This document shows positions 60,965 through 64,000 of a stretch of 64,000 nucleotides of DNA, piece after piece. The position numbers and the translations under genes are program-made. This DNA is from Sphingobacterium sp. lm-10. GTDB taxonomy: Bacteria > Bacteroidota > Bacteroidia > Sphingobacteriales > Sphingobacteriaceae. Within the stretch, counting starts at the first letter, position 1; each line of letters starts with the position of its first letter. The stretch spans positions 2,294,001-2,358,000 of the forward strand of contig NZ_JAMJWC010000001.1 of NCBI RefSeq assembly GCF_023554555.1. The letters run 5' to 3'. The notes below the pieces were generated by a model that did not search any database, had not been told where the DNA came from, and saw only the letters and a list, made by a program, of their open reading frames with translations.

Positions 60965-62077
60965 ATGTGGCTAAAACAGCTCTCTTTACTTCATTTTAAA
61001 AATTACACGGAATCTACTTTGGAGTTTTCTCCAGCAACGAACGCCTTTACCGGATATAACGGTGCTGGCAAGACAAATTTGCTGGATGCTATTCATTACT
61101 TATCTCTTTGTAAATCTTATTTCAACCCGATCGACTCCCAGCATATCAAAAAGGGTGAAGACTGGTTTATGGTACAAGGCCTCTTTGAAAAAACAGTCGA
61201 CGTCGCGGATAGCATCTCCTGTAGCTTAAAGAAAAATCAGAAGAAACAGTTTCGAAAAAATAAGAAGGATTACCCTAGATTGGCGGATCATATCGGGCAA
61301 TACCCGCTAGTAATGATCACACCCAATGATGTAGGCATCATTCTAGACGGCAGCGAAGAGCGGCGTAAATTTATTGACAACGTCATTTCGCAAACCGACA
61401 ACCGGTACCTGGATACGTTGATTCAGTATAATCGAATCATCCTACAGCGTAACCAGTTTTTAAAATCGGCCGCCGCCAGCAGGCAGCTGGATTTGGGATT
61501 GTTAGAGATATTCAATAGTCAGCTCGTAGAGGTCGGCAATCAGATCTTTGCGAAACGTAAGGCATTTATGCAGGAGTTTTCCCCTTTTTTCAAGAAGCAT
61601 TACGACTATATTTCAGATCATGCGGAAATGGTAGAACTGCACTACGAATCACCTTTGCTGCATGATACCTTTGCGCACCTGCTCGAGACAAATCAAGATA
61701 AAGATCGCGCCTTGGAGCGCACCAGTCAAGGAATCCATAAAGACGATTTGAATTTCAGTATTCATGAAGGGATGCCCCTTAAAAAATTTGGATCGCAGGG
61801 GCAGCAGAAATCTTTTCTCATCGCACTGAAGTTGGCTCAATATTCTTTTTTCAAAGAGAAGAAGGGCTTTTCCCCACTCCTTTTACTAGACGACATCTTC
61901 GACAAGCTCGATGATAAACGAACAAAAAAAATCATGCAGATGGTATCTGATGATGCTTTCGGGCAAATCTTCGTGACTGATACAGATGCCGATCGAATTA
62001 GTCAGATTTTTCAAGATATCGGCAAGCCTATTCGTATCTTTGATGTCAAAGAAGGTGCGGCAAATGAGAAAATATAG
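60965..62077 (+). CDS. recF: DNA replication and repair protein RecF
   Basis: RecF is an SMC-like ATPase that helps load RecA at single-strand gaps. The 370-residue length is usual. Walker A is GYNGAGKT (30-37) following the typical MWLKQLSLLHFKNYTESTL. The middle has FIDNVISQTDNRYLDTL. The signature is in KFGSQGQQKSFLIALKLAQ and Walker B in LLLLDDIFDKLDDKR. The next gene overlaps its end by 14 bases. Here recF is not with dnaA-dnaN, a common arrangement in this phylum. Confidence 0.96.
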   Translation: MWLKQLSLLHFKNYTESTLEFSPATNAFTGYNGAGKTNLLDAIHYLSLCKSYFNPIDSQHIKKGEDWFMVQGLFEKTVDVADSISCSLKKNQKKQFRKNKKDYPRLADHIGQYPLVMITPNDVGIILDGSEERRKFIDNVISQTDNRYLDTLIQYNRIILQRNQFLKSAAASRQLDLGLLEIFNSQLVEVGNQIFAKRKAFMQEFSPFFKKHYDYISDHAEMVELHYESPLLHDTFAHLLETNQDKDRALERTSQGIHKDDLNFSIHEGMPLKKFGSQGQQKSFLIALKLAQYSFFKEKKGFSPLLLLDDIFDKLDDKRTKKIMQMVSDDAFGQIFVTDTDADRISQIFQDIGKPIRIFDVKEGAANEKI

Positions 62078-62378
62078 AGGTGAAGAAATCCGGCGAAATG
62101 ATGATATTTCGATCAAACAAGCGGTAGAGAAAATGCTGGAAGTTTATCGACTTCGTCAGAAGTTTGATGAGACCTCGATTGTCAATGCCTGGCCACAGAT
62201 CATTGGCAATGCGATCGCCAACAGGACGGAACGCATCTATATTCGAGACAAAAAATTATTTGTTTCTGTAGAATCTGCCGTCATTAAAAATGAATTGGCG
62301 ATGATGCGCCGTCAGATATTAGGCCGTATTAATGAGCATGTCGGTTATGTGATGGTCGAAGAGTTTGTGATCCTTTAA
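62064..62378 (+). CDS. DUF721/DciA-like protein
   Basis: The 104-residue product is a DUF721 protein. The core has AVEKMLEVYRLRQKFDETSI, VNAWPQIIGNAIANRTERIY and KLFVSVESAVIKNELAMMRR, the KH-like domain found in the DnaB-helicase loader DciA. In Bacteroidota short DUF721 proteins sit directly after recF, as here. I start it at the ATG at 62064 because the longer frame runs through recF coding sequence; the overlap is 14 bases. A DNA-binding or helicase-loading role is plausible but not proven. Confidence 0.85.
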   Translation: MRKYRGEEIRRNDDISIKQAVEKMLEVYRLRQKFDETSIVNAWPQIIGNAIANRTERIYIRDKKLFVSVESAVIKNELAMMRRQILGRINEHVGYVMVEEFVIL

Positions 62379-62399
62379 TCCCTTTTTTCAGTTATTGCA

Positions 62400-63329
62400 G
62401 TGAATATCAAATATTATGCATCAGCCCTTCTGGGATTTGTCATATGGGGTCTTTTTAGTTTAGTACTTCGTCCTCTCCAAGATTATGCGGCGCTAGAAAT
62501 TCTCCTGTACCGTGTGCTATTTGCCACAGCCAGCATCTGGGTCGTCAACTTGGTATTCCGTCGCAGGTACATCAAAGATTCTATTCGAACTATTTCTCAA
62601 CTAAATAGCAGCGAGAAGCGTAAAATTTTTGCAAACTACATCGTGAGTGCGCTCATGCTCTCGCTCAACTGGTTTGTTTTTATCTATGTGATGAATACCG
62701 TAAGCATCAACGCCACCTCCTTAGCTTACCTGATATGCCCCATCCTCACGACTGCGTTGGCTGCTACCTTTTTAGGAGAGCGTTTAAAGATAGGACAATG
62801 GGTGGCTGTTGGGATGAGCGCCTTTAGCTGCATCCTGTTATCCATTGGCCATTTTATAGACTTGTTTTATAGTCTAATGATCGCATTGACGTACGCAGTA
62901 TATCTGATTTTGCAAAAAAGCAACACAAAAATCGACAAACTATTTTCTTTGGCGATCCACATCACGCTGAGCACCATTATACTTCTGCCCCTATTTGGAA
63001 TTGTTGGGTTGGGTGGGAATAAATCTATGCTGTTTTATGAATTGGTGATGGTTATCGCAATTGTATTCACGATCATTCCTCTTTTCTTGAACGCATATGC
63101 ATTAAAAGGTTTGAGTTCTTCTCTAGTAGGCATACTCCTATACATCAACCCGCTGCTCAGCTTCACGCTGGCGATTACCTATTTCGGCGAACCGATCACC
63201 AGTTTACAGATGGTCGCTTATGGTATGATTTTACTGTCTGTACTATGGTTCAATCTATTGTATTTCCAAAAACCTAAAAAAGAAAAAGCGGAAGAGCTAT
63301 CAGAACCGCCACCAATAATTCCGCAGTAA
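62400..63329 (+). CDS. EamA/RarD-type membrane transporter
   Basis: The 309-residue protein has ten predicted membrane segments in two five-helix EamA halves. The first half contains ASALLGFVIWGLFSLVLRPL and the conserved ATSLAYLICPILTTALAATF; the second has GLSSSLVGILLYINPLLSFT and FGEPITSLQMVAYGMIL. RarD-type members export small metabolites; the substrate is unknown. The start is a GTG at 62400. It ends with a Pro/Glu-rich tail (EELSEPPPIIPQ) in the cytoplasm. It converges with the yciO-like gene, with a gap of only 11 bases. Confidence 0.88.
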   Translation: MNIKYYASALLGFVIWGLFSLVLRPLQDYAALEILLYRVLFATASIWVVNLVFRRRYIKDSIRTISQLNSSEKRKIFANYIVSALMLSLNWFVFIYVMNTVSINATSLAYLICPILTTALAATFLGERLKIGQWVAVGMSAFSCILLSIGHFIDLFYSLMIALTYAVYLILQKSNTKIDKLFSLAIHITLSTIILLPLFGIVGLGGNKSMLFYELVMVIAIVFTIIPLFLNAYALKGLSSSLVGILLYINPLLSFTLAITYFGEPITSLQMVAYGMILLSVLWFNLLYFQKPKKEKAEELSEPPPIIPQ

Positions 63330-63340
63330 CAATAGCTTTT

Positions 63341-63961
63341 CTATAAATAGGCGTCCAGATCACCTTTCCCGTCACGAATGACTTCAAATTCGCCATTGGT
63401 AAGATCTACCACGGTAGATGCGACATTGTCGCCGTACCCTCCATCGATCACCATATCGACCTTTTCGCCGTACTTCTCATAAATCAACTCTGGATCGGTA
63501 GAATATTCTATAATCTCATCATCATCATGAATCGATGTGGTGACTATAGGATTCCCTAATTCTCTGACGATCTCGCGCACAATACTATTATCCGGCACAC
63601 GAATACCTACTGTTTTCTTTTTCGAGCTCAGCAATTTAGGCACTTGCCCGCTGGCATTGAAGATAAATGTAAATGGCCCGGGAAGCGCCTTTTTCAATAA
63701 ACGAAAAACCGACGTATCAAAGGGTTTAGTATATTGAGAAATATCGGTAAGGTCATAACAGATGAATGATAGATTGGCCTTCTGCGTTTGCAGACCTCGG
63801 ATCTGACAAACTCGCTCAATCGCCTTCTGGTTTGTGATATCACAGCCAATACCATACACGGTATCCGTCGGGTAGATAATTACGCCACCACTTTTCAGTA
63901 TATCTACCGCCTGCTGGATTGCTTTGGGATTCGGGTTCTCTTCGTAAATTCTGACTAACAT
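63341..63961 (-). CDS. YciO/Sua5/YrdC-family RNA-binding protein
   Basis: The 206-residue protein has the YrdC fold, which makes threonylcarbamoyl-adenylate for tRNA t6A in its Sua5/TsaC members. PTDTVYGIGCDITNQKAIER and LLKKALPGPFTFIF, GIRVPDNSIVREIV and GNPIVTTSIHDDDEI are the fold's landmarks. In TsaC the early loop is KRxxx; here it is RGLQTQKANLSF, closer to the YciO branch. It could be YciO (function less clear) or a diverged TsaC; a second family member elsewhere would decide. The gene is complete; 39 bases remain after its start. Confidence 0.88.
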   Translation of the reverse strand: MLVRIYEENPNPKAIQQAVDILKSGGVIIYPTDTVYGIGCDITNQKAIERVCQIRGLQTQKANLSFICYDLTDISQYTKPFDTSVFRLLKKALPGPFTFIFNASGQVPKLLSSKKKTVGIRVPDNSIVREIVRELGNPIVTTSIHDDDEIIEYSTDPELIYEKYGEKVDMVIDGGYGDNVASTVVDLTNGEFEVIRDGKGDLDAYL

Positions 63962-64000
63962 ACTATAGCAACAGTCGGTATTGGAATAAGTTTAGCTATT

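Noticed and set aside
61986..62063. Longer start for the DUF721 protein inside recF
   Set aside because: The first 26 codons are an out-of-frame reading of recF; the family core begins after the ATG at 62064.
1..64000. CRISPR arrays, tRNA/rRNA genes, phage and insertion sequences
   Set aside because: Looked for regular direct repeats, cloverleaf-like segments, integrases and transposases; none found.

Overview
The window looks like a chromosomal segment of a Bacteroidota bacterium, most likely a member of the Sphingobacteriales (Sphingobacterium/Pedobacter-like). The reasons are SusC/SusD proteins with a Fec-type sigma/anti-sigma pair, many lipoproteins with a Cys-Lys/Asp after the lipobox, weak Shine-Dalgarno sequences, several TAnnTTTG-type -7 boxes, and Bacteroidota families such as DUF4302, DUF4834 and the OstA-like protein. 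Species cannot be set from the sequence alone. No rRNA, tRNA, CRISPR array, phage or insertion sequence was seen.

Layout. 1-4 kb: the 3' end of a TonB-dependent receptor, then maf, a kdsC-like phosphatase and floA on the minus strand. 4-10 kb: a signalling block with a three-receiver hybrid histidine kinase, a CheR methyltransferase and a second hybrid kinase. 10-15 kb: an azurin-like lipoprotein, lpd, a thioesterase, sucC and lolD, mostly separated by strong intrinsic terminators. 15-22 kb: two small unknown proteins (one possibly frameshifted), two tandem S41 peptidase lipoproteins, a LacI-type regulator, rdgB overlapping a degenerate UDG-fold protein, and a deoxyhypusine synthase homologue. 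22-29 kb: gltB-gltD glutamate synthase. 29-31 kb: a Crp/Fnr regulator broken by an in-frame TGA, followed by VOC, SRPBCC and DUF1801 proteins.

31-33 kb is an AT-rich island with one orphan lipoprotein. 33-43.4 kb is one large minus-strand uptake locus: ECF sigma factor, FecR, SusC with STN domain, SusD, HExxH metallohydrolase lipoprotein, DUF4302 lipoprotein and a lipocalin-like lipoprotein. This is a ligand-sensing outer-membrane import system that probably takes up a peptide- or protein-derived substrate (inference). 43.5-49.3 kb holds a complete seven-gene Mrp Na+/H+ antiporter operon (A-G) with overlapping genes. 49-56 kb: surA-like chaperone, tpx, FadL-type channel plus SGNH esterase, OsmC protein and a sorbosone dehydrogenase-like lipoprotein. 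56-64 kb: OstA-like protein, then tilS, a small membrane protein, DUF4834, recF, a DUF721/DciA-like protein, an EamA transporter and a YciO/Sua5-family protein.

The points most worth a second look are the nonsense-interrupted Crp gene, the UDG-fold protein with no visible catalytic motifs (possibly a clamp-loader psi-like protein), the possible 2-base deletion in the HAD-like gene, the hairpin abutting the fecR start codon, the orphan lipoprotein island, and -7 boxes so close to start codons that the mRNAs may be leaderless.
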